Shown one piece after another: positions 15,567 to 24,116 of a DNA stretch of 35,764 nt. Source of the DNA: UBA2450 sp045226015 (GTDB taxonomy: Bacteria > Bacillota_I > Bacilli_A > RFN20 > CAG-826). The position numbers and the translations under genes were made by a program. The number at the start of each line of letters is the position of its first letter. The first letter of the stretch is position 1. Under the pieces are notes generated by a model. The model was given only the letters and a program-made list of their open reading frames with translations, had not been told where the DNA came from and did not search any database. The stretch covers positions 1-35,764 of the forward strand of contig JBGVBY010000002.1 in assembly GCA_045226015.1 (NCBI GenBank), given 5' to 3'.

Positions 15567-16960
15567 AAATTGTTCTCCTTTCTTTTTGGAATTGTAATAG
15601 TAACAACAGTGCCTTCATTAATTATAGATTTGATATCAACTGAGGCATTTAGATATAAAGAAAGCCTCTCTTTTGTGTTTTTTATACCCACTGAATTATC
15701 ATGAATTGATGAGGAATCAAAGCCCACTCCATTATCACTAATAACTATGAAATAATTGTGCTCATCTTCGGATGTTGATATCTCAATAACACCATCTTCT
15801 TTTTCGTTAACCTTGGAATATTTTACAGAGTTCTCCACAAAAGGTTGAATTGAGAATAAAGGCACATCGAAATCAAGAGAATCAATATCAAAGATAACAT
15901 TAAACTTAATAGTCACTTTTAAATTGATAAATTCAATGTAAGCAGAAACATTTTTGAGTTCTTTATCTATAGTCACTAAATGGACATCTGCAGAATCGAT
16001 ATAGTTTCTTAATGAAGTTGAAAATAGATCAATTGCTAAATTACCTTTTTCAGTACTCTCAAGATAGGCTGCTTTAATAATATTTAATGAATTAAAAAAG
16101 TAATGAGGCGCCATCTGATTTTTAAGAACCGTAGATTCAAGTTCCTTAACCATTTTCTCATACTCTTGTTGTTTAAGAACCTTAGAGTTAGTGGCAATAA
16201 TAAAATAGAAATAAATTGAGAAGAATAGAGCGAACACCGCTAGAGTTAAAATTGAAGTAATACCTCTAAACATATATAGAATTCCAGGGTTACTAGAAAT
16301 AGATTCAGCAAGAATAATACATGTGCAGGTAATAATAATCGCACTAGTAAAAACAAAGGGAACACTATAGGTGTTGTTTTTCTTACAGATTAATCCAATT
16401 TTAAATAGGATATACGCTACACTTACGCAGAGCAAAATCGCACCTATATAAGACATTTGCACAAACGTTAAAGATACTAATAAAGTTGCCGATATCAAAA
16501 ACGTAGTCATAAAAACAATCTTTTCATAAGAACTAAGACTCAAATTATATTGTTTCTTTAAATGACGATATGTTGAGTATAAAAACGAAAAATATACAAA
16601 ATAATTAATAATCTTAGAGGTAACAATTAAATTGTAATCAGAGATATCAAACGAAGCTCCAATACTAAGTAATAAGTATAAAAAGTCTCTAGAAGAAAAA
16701 ATAAGCAATAATATAAACAATGATGAAAACGCTGTATAAAAATCAGAGCCCTTAACAAAAACAGGGGACAAGAATTCAATAATAGCTATAGCTACCATTC
16801 CAAAAATAGATATGGCAGTGATAATGACCATCGCGTCATTAAATCCAGGCATGAAAGAAAGTCCACTCCTATAACCAAAATATCCATATAGGAACAAGAA
16901 TAATAAAGTTAGAACACTATAAACAACTAACGATATATCTAATGGAAGGAACTTTTTCAT
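15563..16960 (-). CDS. LytS/YehU-type sensor histidine kinase
   Basis: A membrane sensor of about 465 residues. The first roughly 260 residues hold seven or eight hydrophobic helices with little extracytoplasmic loop, so the signal is probably in or at the membrane. The kinase part is the His_kinase (PF06580) type: VLKNQMAPHYFFNSLN with the phospho-His near residue 283, then FSIQPFVENSVKYS (N box) and DNGVGFD (G1), GIKNTKERL (G2). The ATG at 16960 is preferred (charged MKKF start); a TTG at 17011 in the same frame would add 17 residues. No clear Shine-Dalgarno; TAGAAT/TATAGA hexamers lie 7-9 bases before the ATG. Coupled with the SARP-like response regulator. Confidence 0.9.
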   Translation of the reverse strand: MKKFLPLDISLVVYSVLTLLFLFLYGYFGYRSGLSFMPGFNDAMVIITAISIFGMVAIAIIEFLSPVFVKGSDFYTAFSSLFILLLIFSSRDFLYLLLSIGASFDISDYNLIVTSKIINYFVYFSFLYSTYRHLKKQYNLSLSSYEKIVFMTTFLISATLLVSLTFVQMSYIGAILLCVSVAYILFKIGLICKKNNTYSVPFVFTSAIIITCTCIILAESISSNPGILYMFRGITSILTLAVFALFFSIYFYFIIATNSKVLKQQEYEKMVKELESTVLKNQMAPHYFFNSLNIIKAAYLESTEKGNLAIDLFSTSLRNYIDSADVHLVTIDKELKNVSAYIEFINLKVTIKFNVIFDIDSLDFDVPLFSIQPFVENSVKYSKVNEKEDGVIEISTSEDEHNYFIVISDNGVGFDSSSIHDNSVGIKNTKERLSLYLNASVDIKSIINEGTVVTITIPKRKENNL

Positions 16961-17052
16961 TAGATTTATTCTATATTTATTCAAATAAAAATAAAATATC
17001 CAAACAATCAATTTGAAGAGAAGAGAATGAACCGACTGTTTGAATATTGAAT

Positions 17053-17080
17053 GTCCTTAAAACTTATTTGTCTTAAGAAC
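17053..17080. promoter_or_regulatory. inverted repeat upstream of the sensor kinase
   Basis: GTCCTTAA - 12 bases - TTAAGAAC; one mismatch on plus becomes G-U in minus-strand RNA. It lies in the divergent region between the two-component system and the HAD gene and may be an operator, for example of the adjacent regulator, or a leader structure. Nearby AGTGCTAAA and TGTGCTAAA (17101-17120) form a short direct repeat. Confidence 0.35.
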
Positions 17081-17167
17081 GTTGAAATTATAAATAAGCA
17101 AGTGCTAAAAATGTGCTAAATATATTTATTTTTTTATTAAAAATTTGAAATAATATAAGAAGGAAAT

Positions 17168-17962
17168 ATGAAAAACGGTATAGATATTAAGATAATTTTT
17201 ACTGATATAGACTGGACAATTCTTGATCATAGAAATAGACCTCCTAAGTTCGATAAAAAATCGATAAAATTTTTATCAAAACTTCAAAAAAGAGGAATCA
17301 AAGTCTTTTTATGTACTGCTAGGCCCTATCATTCGCTTAAACAAATTGGTCTATTAGACTTCTTTACTCCTGATGGATTAATTCTTGCTAACGGTGGTCT
17401 TGTGATAATCGATGACAAAGTAATATATAAAACTGTGATGCCTCAAAAAGAGTTTGAGGGGCTTTGTGATTTAGCGAAATCATTAGATATAAATATTGAG
17501 GGTGTTAGAACACACGATTGCTTCTTAATATCACCTGCTAATGACGCGGTTAAATATCTTTTTATGGCGTATCCAGAATCTATACCACCCATTGAAGACT
17601 ACCATAATCAAGAAGTGATAGGGGCCACGTTATTCGCACCAAAGGAATATGATGAAACATTCAAAAAGCACCTCAAAAATGGCTCGCATTACTTCAGATA
17701 TCATGATTTTGGAGTGGATATTGCCAGTGAAATTCACGATAAAGGTATCGCGATTGATATTGTTTTAAAAGAGCTTAATATCTCAAAAGAAAATGCATTT
17801 GCTATTGGCGATGATAATGCTGATATATCAATGTTTAATGCGGTCAAATATAGTGTCGCCATTGGAAACGCCAAAGAGGAAGTTAAAAACTCTGCTTTAT
17901 ATATAACAAAACCCGTACATAAGCACGGGTTAAAGCATATTCTTAAAAAACTTCTTTATTAA
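17168..17962 (+). CDS. HAD-superfamily hydrolase (Cof-type sugar-phosphate phosphatase)
   Basis: A 264-residue haloacid-dehalogenase phosphatase with a Cof-type (C2) cap. Motif I is FTDIDWT with nucleophile D13 and acid/base D15; motif II is the Thr in LCTARP; the cap spans about 85-190; motif IV is IGDDNADISMF near 218, binding Mg2+. Typical substrates are sugar phosphates or flavin/PLP precursors; the exact one cannot be told. AGAAGGA Shine-Dalgarno just before the ATG. Its stop overlaps by three bases the stop of the convergent glycosyltransferase, and the terminator of that operon lies inside its coding end (17910-17931). Confidence 0.93.
   Translation: MKNGIDIKIIFTDIDWTILDHRNRPPKFDKKSIKFLSKLQKRGIKVFLCTARPYHSLKQIGLLDFFTPDGLILANGGLVIIDDKVIYKTVMPQKEFEGLCDLAKSLDINIEGVRTHDCFLISPANDAVKYLFMAYPESIPPIEDYHNQEVIGATLFAPKEYDETFKKHLKNGSHYFRYHDFGVDIASEIHDKGIAIDIVLKELNISKENAFAIGDDNADISMFNAVKYSVAIGNAKEEVKNSALYITKPVHKHGLKHILKKLLY
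17910..17931 (-). terminator. minus-strand terminator embedded in the HAD coding sequence
   Basis: Seven-pair stem AACCCGT/ACGGGTT, then TTTGTTATAT on minus; no T-run on plus. It lies 28 bases beyond the glycosyltransferase stop and encodes part of the HAD C-terminus (KPVHKHGLK). Confidence 0.7.
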
Positions 17963-19056
17963 TTATTACCTAAAAGTTTTAAATATTCATCAAATAGGTT
18001 TTTCGCGGATTCTTTAACGTCATATCCGTTATCTTTAACCATTTGAACAGTGTCAATTCTTGGTTTCTTTTTATTTACCGCTTCAACCCATTTAGAAACA
18101 TCATTATCGCCAATTGGGAGATATTCGCCGTATTTAGTAAACAAAGTAACCTCAGGAACAAATTCAGAACAGACGACATATAAACCATTTGTCTCTGCTT
18201 CAACCGCTGCAAGTCCTAATCCTTCATATAATGAAGGGAGAACAAAAGAATCGAATATAGAATAGTATTTACCAATATCTTCTTTAGGGACATAAACTTT
18301 GACATTAGTTAATCCCATTTTCTTTATTTCATTATTTAAAACTTCTTCATATGGACCATTACCGACAATAAGGTATTTATTATCTTTGTCGATTTTAGCC
18401 ATGTCCAACATATACTTTTGATACTTTGTGCCCACTAATCTTCCAATAGTGCCAATGATATAGTCGCTCTCACTATATCCAAGTTCTTTTCTTAATCTAT
18501 TTCTAGCTGTTTGATCAAATAAGAAACGTTCTATTTCTACTCCGTTATGGATTACTTTAACAAGCCCTTTATCAAAAGCTTTATCACCAAATTGGAATCT
18601 AGCAGCAGCTTCAGAGCACGCAAAATAGACATTCGCGTATTTTCTTGAGAACTTTCTAAGTATCAATTTGGCAATATGTCTTTTAAACTCTTTCTTATTG
18701 CTAATTGAATGAGAATGGGCAATTCTAATTGGGCATTTATTCTTTTTGGCAATTCTTAAAGGAAAAACACTCAATGTGTTTAAGTGAGAATGAATAATAT
18801 CATAATCGCCTTCTTTAATAATCTTATCAATAGCCTTATTGAACTTATGTAAGTGCTTAATATTAGGAACAAAAATGATTCTGCCACCACGACTCTCAAT
18901 TTCCTCTGTAGGCACTAAAGTAGAGGTATCGTAAGCAACAAAAGTGCAGTCAACCTTATCGGCAATATATTTATAGTGGCTCATCACAAAAGCTTCTAAG
19001 CCTCCGCCAGTAAAACCACCAACAATTTGTAATAACTTAATCTTCTTTTGTTCCAT
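17959..19056 (-). CDS. glycosyltransferase, GT4 family
   Basis: GT-B fold transferase of about 365 residues. N-terminal GGFTGGGLEAFV is the acceptor-side Gly-rich loop (about 14-25); IRIAHSHS follows. The C-terminal donor domain has IGTIGRL, YLIVGNGPYEE, then SLYEGLGLAAVEAE, the E-x7-E signature of GT4 retaining enzymes. It likely adds a hexose or derivative during surface-glycan assembly. The ATG at 19056 is preferred; a TTG at 19074 is in frame. It starts inside the end of the flippase gene (20-base overlap), so they are one operon and translationally coupled. Ends at the terminator inside the HAD gene. Confidence 0.92.
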   Translation of the reverse strand: MEQKKIKLLQIVGGFTGGGLEAFVMSHYKYIADKVDCTFVAYDTSTLVPTEEIESRGGRIIFVPNIKHLHKFNKAIDKIIKEGDYDIIHSHLNTLSVFPLRIAKKNKCPIRIAHSHSISNKKEFKRHIAKLILRKFSRKYANVYFACSEAAARFQFGDKAFDKGLVKVIHNGVEIERFLFDQTARNRLRKELGYSESDYIIGTIGRLVGTKYQKYMLDMAKIDKDNKYLIVGNGPYEEVLNNEIKKMGLTNVKVYVPKEDIGKYYSIFDSFVLPSLYEGLGLAAVEAETNGLYVVCSEFVPEVTLFTKYGEYLPIGDNDVSKWVEAVNKKKPRIDTVQMVKDNGYDVKESAKNLFDEYLKLLGNN

Positions 19057-20734
19057 CTTCTTTATTAACTTCAACGTTATTTGGAGTGGCGAGTTTATTT
19101 TTCTTACGAATATGTAAAAGTTTTAAAGTTTGATCTAAGTAATAGGCTCTCTCTTCTTTGTTAAACGTAACATAAAGAGTGCACAGTAAATAAATACCAA
19201 CAACAAGAACGCCATTAATTAGGAACTTCCATTTGATGTTTTCAACAGGGTTAAATAAGTGTAAAGCGATACCAGAAGATAAAGCGATCGCAATAGTTAT
19301 ACCGCCACGAGTGTAGATTTCTTTAAAGAATCTAGGTAAAGATATCTTCAAGTATTTCTTATAAGAAACGTTATCTAAAATAAGTTGGACGATTCTCGCA
19401 ATCATAATAGCGATAGAAGCACCAACTGCTCCAGTAACAGCACCACCAATATTTCCAATATTAGAAGCACCGATTAATCCGGCATCTTTACTTGATAACC
19501 AGAATGATAATGCTAAGTTAATAAATGCTTTAGCAGCAGCGTTAAGCGCTAAAGGCTTCATGTATCCTCTAGAGAACATCGCTGTCTCAAATACAATTTG
19601 AGGAATATTAAAGACGTCATATATACAAAGCGCTATGATACACCAATAAACTAATTGATATTCTTGATCGGCACCTAACCAAATAAAGATGAATTCTTTA
19701 CCGACTGAAACGAATCCTATAAAAATCAAAGTAATAACTACAAATTGTAGTTTACCAATTTTAGCTGCCAGTTGCTGTAGATGTTCTCGCCGTTCTTCTT
19801 CCGTTCCATGAGCGTCAGTTCTAGCGACTTTTGCTAGGAAGAATGAGTTAGCAATAGCACCGAAAGTGAATATATAGCCTTCAATAGTCGTAACAATCGT
19901 AAATAAAGCAACTTGATCAGCGTCACTAACAATACCTAAAATTGATGGGGTGATGTTAATAACAAGTCTAACAGAAATTGCGTGGACTAAGGACCACATA
20001 GAGAACTTAAGAACAGATTTGAGTTCAGTCTTAGAGATTTTTAATCTCAAGTCTAACTTAACATTGAGGTATGTTCTCATATAAACAAGACGGATAACCG
20101 CTGCAACAACGCCACTAATCGCGTTAACTGCGGTAATACCAATAATGCCCCAATCAAGTTTGATACAAACAATTGTGAAGACAAAATATAAAGTCTTTTG
20201 AATTAAATCAGCAAGTTTATTAAAGCTAAACTTTTCATAAGTAGAAATAACTCCAGTAAAGGTTTGTGATGGGAAAGATATCAATGAATATCCACCAACA
20301 ATAAGCACTAAGAATTGGAGTTTTTCAATTTCTTGAGGAGTGTATGTATTCTTATAAAGAACAGGACATAAGAAATAAACTAAAGCAATAACAGCAACGA
20401 AAGCGATATCAATAATTAAATATAATTTAAAGATTGCAGCCAAGAACCTTTGAACACCATCTTTATCTCCAGCAGCACGTAATCTAGTTAAGTACGTGTT
20501 TGTGGCGGTTGCTAAACCAAAATCTAAAAGAAGTAAGGTAATGATAGAAGTTGCTAAACCATATAGGCCGTAGTCAACCTTACCAAAAGCATTTAAAATC
20601 ATTGGGGTTAAAACTAACCCGTGAATGATACTAACAAAAAATGCTAAATATCCTAATATTGCACCAATGGCAATATTCTTTTTACTTTTATGCTCAATTC
20701 TCTCAACGTTAGTCTCGTCACTGATTTTAGTCAT
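19037..20734 (-). CDS. Wzx-type polysaccharide flippase (MOP superfamily)
   Basis: A 565-residue membrane protein with about 12-14 helices spread over the whole chain, starting after a 24-residue cytoplasmic N-terminus. The first helices carry FVSIIHGLVLTPMILNAFGKVDYGLYGLA, the typical opening of Wzx/RfbX oligosaccharide-lipid flippases. It probably moves lipid-linked oligosaccharide across the membrane for surface polysaccharide export. Expressed from a clear promoter (-35 TTTACT, 17 bases, TATAAT) with a leader of about 25 bases; the Shine-Dalgarno is poor (ACGGAAA). Overlaps the downstream glycosyltransferase by 20 bases. No Wzy polymerase or chain-length regulator is seen nearby. Confidence 0.92.
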   Translation of the reverse strand: MTKISDETNVERIEHKSKKNIAIGAILGYLAFFVSIIHGLVLTPMILNAFGKVDYGLYGLATSIITLLLLDFGLATATNTYLTRLRAAGDKDGVQRFLAAIFKLYLIIDIAFVAVIALVYFLCPVLYKNTYTPQEIEKLQFLVLIVGGYSLISFPSQTFTGVISTYEKFSFNKLADLIQKTLYFVFTIVCIKLDWGIIGITAVNAISGVVAAVIRLVYMRTYLNVKLDLRLKISKTELKSVLKFSMWSLVHAISVRLVINITPSILGIVSDADQVALFTIVTTIEGYIFTFGAIANSFFLAKVARTDAHGTEEERREHLQQLAAKIGKLQFVVITLIFIGFVSVGKEFIFIWLGADQEYQLVYWCIIALCIYDVFNIPQIVFETAMFSRGYMKPLALNAAAKAFINLALSFWLSSKDAGLIGASNIGNIGGAVTGAVGASIAIMIARIVQLILDNVSYKKYLKISLPRFFKEIYTRGGITIAIALSSGIALHLFNPVENIKWKFLINGVLVVGIYLLCTLYVTFNKEERAYYLDQTLKLLHIRKKNKLATPNNVEVNKEDGTKED

Positions 20735-20758
20735 GTCGTTTTTCCGTTAACTTTAATG

Positions 20759-20787
20759 ATTATATATTTTTACTAAAAATTAGTAAA
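20759..20787 (-). promoter_or_regulatory. promoter of the flippase-glycosyltransferase operon
   Basis: Minus strand -35 TTTACT (20782-20787), 17-base spacer, perfect -10 TATAAT (20759-20764). Confidence 0.75.
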
Positions 20788-20791
20788 GAAA

Positions 20792-20813
20792 AGACAAGCA
20801 TTATAACTTGTCT
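20792..20813 (-). terminator. terminator after the GT2 gene
   Basis: Seven-pair stem AGACAAG/CTTGTCT followed on minus by TTTTCTTTACT. It separates the upstream two-glycosyltransferase unit from the flippase promoter. Confidence 0.85.
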
Positions 20814-20814
20814 A

Positions 20815-21723
20815 TTATTTTATCTTCCTTAAAATTTTTACCATACATGAGATAGTTGAATCGCAAATAACATGTAGGGAGTTTAATAAATTCCACTTGT
20901 GAACTTTTTTAAGTTCTGCCTTATATTTATTAATGTATTCTTTATAAAATGGTCGAACAGATAAGCGCCTGGTAAAGGCAAAAATGATACGTTTTAGCTG
21001 TTTATATTCATGTTTTGCCACTAAAGGGACAATATGATCTCTATCAAATTCGTTGAAATCATGAATCAATAAATCCATCTTGTTAGTAACTTGTAAGTCG
21101 TGAATTCGATTATATGATGCTTTTTTATTAATTACCCTAAAAGTTGCGCCTTCTTTAAGAAGCTCAGCCCATAAATAATAATCCTGCATAAACTTCATAT
21201 CTGTTCTAAAGGTGTGTCCCTTGATTAAGTTTTTCGGAAGTAAAAGTGAACATCCGTTTATTGTAGAAGAGATAATATCATATACGTTTTTAACGTTTTT
21301 GCTCTTTGCTGCCGCTCTAAATTTAAACTTACCGTTCTTATCGATGTATTTAGTTTTAGTAAATGTAATTATCTTTTCGTTTTCACCTAGTTCAACCCAT
21401 TTCTTTACACGAAGTTCGATTGAATCATCTTTAAAGACATCATCATGAGAAAGCCACACCAAGAAGTCTCCGTTAAAGTGCTCAATACCATAGTTAAGAG
21501 CCGAAGAAACTCCTCCATTTTCTTTTTCAATATACTTAACTCTAGGGTCACTTAAATATGGTGCTACCGCTTCACGAGTTAACCCATTATCAGTACTGCC
21601 ATCATTGACAACAAGAATTTCCAAATTTTTATATGTTTGGCTAATTAAACTATCTAAAGCATCCTTAATATAATTGCTTCCGTTATAAACAGGAACAACA
21701 ACAGAGACTAAATTATTTGTCAT
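20815..21723 (-). CDS. glycosyltransferase, GT2 family
   Basis: GT-A fold transferase of about 302 residues. N-terminal SVVVPVYNGSNYIKDALDSL, nucleotide-binding LVVNDGSTD, and LVWLSHDDVF supplying the DxD-like metal motif (HDD). The C-terminal third is Lys/Arg-rich (TRRLSVRPFYKEYINKYK) and may lie on the membrane. It probably transfers a sugar from a nucleotide donor to the growing surface glycan. The ATG at 21723 is chosen because AGGTGAT lies 5-6 bases upstream; a GTG at 21732 overlaps that site. Starts inside the end of the preceding glycosyltransferase (11-base overlap). Confidence 0.93.
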   Translation of the reverse strand: MTNNLVSVVVPVYNGSNYIKDALDSLISQTYKNLEILVVNDGSTDNGLTREAVAPYLSDPRVKYIEKENGGVSSALNYGIEHFNGDFLVWLSHDDVFKDDSIELRVKKWVELGENEKIITFTKTKYIDKNGKFKFRAAAKSKNVKNVYDIISSTINGCSLLLPKNLIKGHTFRTDMKFMQDYYLWAELLKEGATFRVINKKASYNRIHDLQVTNKMDLLIHDFNEFDRDHIVPLVAKHEYKQLKRIIFAFTRRLSVRPFYKEYINKYKAELKKVHKWNLLNSLHVICDSTISCMVKILRKIK

Positions 21724-22858
21724 ATTTATCACCTAAAAGATATTTCTCAAATGTTTTAGCAACATTTTTAATATCTAAGTTCTCAAAGCTATTAGTAGGT
21801 TTAGCGTTATTTTTCCAATCGATTAACGCATCAACCCATTTTTCTTTATCGTCATCTAAAGATAACACTTCAACTTGATCAGTAACAAAAGTCTCATTGG
21901 TAACACGTTCACTAGTCAAACATTTGAGTCCGGTTGCTTGTGCTTCAACGATAGAAAGAGGGAAACCTTCACTTAGTGACGGGAAGAAGAATAAATCCAT
22001 TGCCTTATAAATACGATCCATATCTGTTCTCTTAGAAAGAATAAGGGTTCTATCGCTTACACCCTTAGAGGCGATATAATCAATAACTTCATTTTTAAGA
22101 TTGCTTTCTATATCAGCGTCTCCATCAAGTAATAAAAACGCATTTGGCTTCTTATTAAGAAGTTCTACAAATCTATCAACAATAAAGTAATGGTTTTTCT
22201 CAACTGTAAATCTACCAACGTTACCAACAACATAAGCGTCTAAAGGAATACCTAAATCTTTTCTAGCGCCTTCTTTTGTAAATTGGTTATTAATGAATCT
22301 TTCAAGTTTAACTCCGTTATATAAGGTAATTGTGTTATTGAAACCATATTTATTTCTTACTTCGTTTTCCATGAACTTAGATAAGCAAATCAAAGTCAAT
22401 CTACCGGTTTCATAAACCTTCTTAATTTGTGGAGTGTCTGGATGTCCTTCTTCAAAATACGCTTTTGCGGAACTATGAAGTGTATAGAAAATCTTTAAAT
22501 CAGGATTTTCCTTCATCGCTTTTTCAATATAAGAAATCATTACGAGATGGCAATGAATAAAAGAAACATCATATTTTTTACAGCATTTTTGGATGTAATT
22601 AGAAATAAGCCTTTTACCACAAATCTTATGCAAAAGTCGGGTAAAAACGGAATATTTCTTATAAATCACATCGTATTTGATACCAGCTTCTCTAAGGATT
22701 TTAGAATTAACAGATCCTTCATAATCCCACATCAGGATTAATTTGAGTTCAACGTTTTTTGAGTCTTGAAACGCAAGAGCGTATTCCTTAACTAGAGATT
22801 CAGCTCCCCCGTTAGCGAGAGTTGGAATGATTTCTAGTAATACTTTTTTCTTTTCCAT
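21713..22858 (-). CDS. glycosyltransferase, GT4 family
   Basis: GT-B transferase of about 381 residues. N-terminal LANGGAESLVKEYALAF is the Gly-rich acceptor loop; YTLHSSA and IHCHL precede the linker; the donor domain has VGNVGRFTVEKNH, AFLLLDGDADIE and FPSLSEGFPLSIVEAQ, the GT4 E-x7-E motif. First gene of a two-gene unit with the GT2 enzyme. The ATG at 22858 is preferred: a further ATG at 22870 overlaps the likely -10 (TGATAAAAT, hexamer 22869-22874). No Shine-Dalgarno, and the hexamer ends ten bases before the ATG. Divergent from the plus-strand glycosyltransferase. Confidence 0.92.
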   Translation of the reverse strand: MEKKKVLLEIIPTLANGGAESLVKEYALAFQDSKNVELKLILMWDYEGSVNSKILREAGIKYDVIYKKYSVFTRLLHKICGKRLISNYIQKCCKKYDVSFIHCHLVMISYIEKAMKENPDLKIFYTLHSSAKAYFEEGHPDTPQIKKVYETGRLTLICLSKFMENEVRNKYGFNNTITLYNGVKLERFINNQFTKEGARKDLGIPLDAYVVGNVGRFTVEKNHYFIVDRFVELLNKKPNAFLLLDGDADIESNLKNEVIDYIASKGVSDRTLILSKRTDMDRIYKAMDLFFFPSLSEGFPLSIVEAQATGLKCLTSERVTNETFVTDQVEVLSLDDDKEKWVDALIDWKNNAKPTNSFENLDIKNVAKTFEKYLLGDKYDK

Positions 22859-22910
22859 AAGTAAATACATTTTATCAAATGATAAGTTTAGAAAAAAGAA
22901 AGAGTTGTGT

Positions 22911-22916
22911 TAATAT
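22911..22916 (+). promoter_or_regulatory. -10 of the plus-strand glycosyltransferase (near-leaderless)
   Basis: TGT-TAATAT is an extended -10 ending eight bases before the ATG at 22925. The predicted leader is about two bases, and the sequence between is not a convincing Shine-Dalgarno. Confidence 0.4.
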
Positions 22917-22924
22917 ATGTGGGT

Positions 22925-24094
22925 ATGGAACACAAAAGAATTGCCTTTATCAATTCTACTTCAGGCGGTAGCACCGGAAATATCGCTAGAAAGCTAATCA
23001 AGGAATATCCTGGTGAAGCAAAGTTATTCTGTTTTTTTGGTAGCGAAGATCAGGATGTCATTAAAATCAACATCTCTAAAATAAGCGACATCTTTTCACA
23101 TTCTATTTCTAGAATTGACGGAAAAGACGGTTTCCACTATCACTCTTTGACAAATAAATTAATTAAGGAACTTGATACTTTTAAACCTGATATCATTCAT
23201 ATCCACAATCTTCACGGATATTACTTAAACGTTCCACTTCTTTTTGACTACATCAACAAGAATAAAATTGAAGTTATATGGACACTTCACGACTTCTGGG
23301 CTTTAACCGGAAGATGCGCAATTCCTGAAGAATGTACCATGTTCTTAAATGGTTGCAATGAAAGATGTCCAAATAGAAAGAACTATCCATATGCGATTGT
23401 TCATAACGAGAAGAAATTATATAAGAAAAAGGTGTCACTACTTTCTTCTTTGAACAATGTTCAAATAGTGACTCCAAGTGAATATCTTATGGATTTTGTC
23501 AAACAAACTTACTTAAATAAGTATCCTCTTCAAATTATTAATAACGGCATTGATTTATCAAAATTCTATTTTGAAGAAAGTGATTTAAAGCAAAAACTTA
23601 AAATTAAAGAAGATAAAATTGTCTTATTAGATGTAATGCTCCCTGTTAGTTATCATAAAGGCATTACATTTCTAAATAAACTTGCGGATGAATTAGATGA
23701 TAAATATCAGATCGTTCTTATCGGTAAAAATGAAGATAACTTATCCATCAACAAAAAAATTCTGCATATCCCATTTATCAAACAAGAAGAGTTACATCTA
23801 TACTATTCATTCGCTGATATTTATATCAATCCTACAATAAGCGACAATTATCCAACTGTCGATATGGAAGCTATATCATGTCACTTACCAGTCATCAGTT
23901 TTGATACCGGAGGAAGTAAGGAAATTGTTAAAGATAACGTAGGACAAATCATCAAAAAGAAAGATTATGAAGCTTTCAAAAAGGCTATCGAATCTTTCAA
24001 AAAAGAAGATTATAAAGCTGAAGACTTCGAGAAAAGAAGAAAAGAATTCGACGAAGCCGAAATGGTAAAAAAATATTTCAAGTTATATAAATAA
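22925..24094 (+). CDS. glycosyltransferase, GT4 family, with Cys-rich loop
   Basis: GT-B transferase of about 389 residues. N-terminal NSTSGGSTGNIAR is the Gly-rich loop; IIHIHNLHGYY and WTLHDFWALTGRCA follow. A Cys-rich insertion (GRCAIPEECTMFLNGCNERCPNRKNYP, four spaced Cys) is typical of one GT4 branch found in colanic-acid or capsule clusters. The donor domain ends with NPTISDNYPTVDMEAISCH (E-x-signature variant) and FDTGGSKEIV. The ATG at 22925 is preferred over an upstream GTG at 22907, which overlaps the likely promoter. Only plus-strand member of the glycan region; ends at a bidirectional terminator. Confidence 0.92.
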   Translation: MEHKRIAFINSTSGGSTGNIARKLIKEYPGEAKLFCFFGSEDQDVIKINISKISDIFSHSISRIDGKDGFHYHSLTNKLIKELDTFKPDIIHIHNLHGYYLNVPLLFDYINKNKIEVIWTLHDFWALTGRCAIPEECTMFLNGCNERCPNRKNYPYAIVHNEKKLYKKKVSLLSSLNNVQIVTPSEYLMDFVKQTYLNKYPLQIINNGIDLSKFYFEESDLKQKLKIKEDKIVLLDVMLPVSYHKGITFLNKLADELDDKYQIVLIGKNEDNLSINKKILHIPFIKQEELHLYYSFADIYINPTISDNYPTVDMEAISCHLPVISFDTGGSKEIVKDNVGQIIKKKDYEAFKKAIESFKKEDYKAEDFEKRRKEFDEAEMVKKYFKLYK

Positions 24095-24112
24095 ATCCCC
24101 GTTAGGGGATTT
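24093..24112. terminator. bidirectional terminator
   Basis: Eight-pair stem AAATCCCC/GGGGATTT with loop GTTA, T-rich on both strands. Between the convergent glycosyltransferase and ABC-FtsX stops. Confidence 0.9.
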
Positions 24113-24116
24113 TCAT

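Noticed and set aside
17101..17120. Possible second CIRCE site (AGTGCTAAA, TGTGCTAAA)
   Set aside because: The two units are direct, not inverted, repeats and lack the TTAGCACTC arm.
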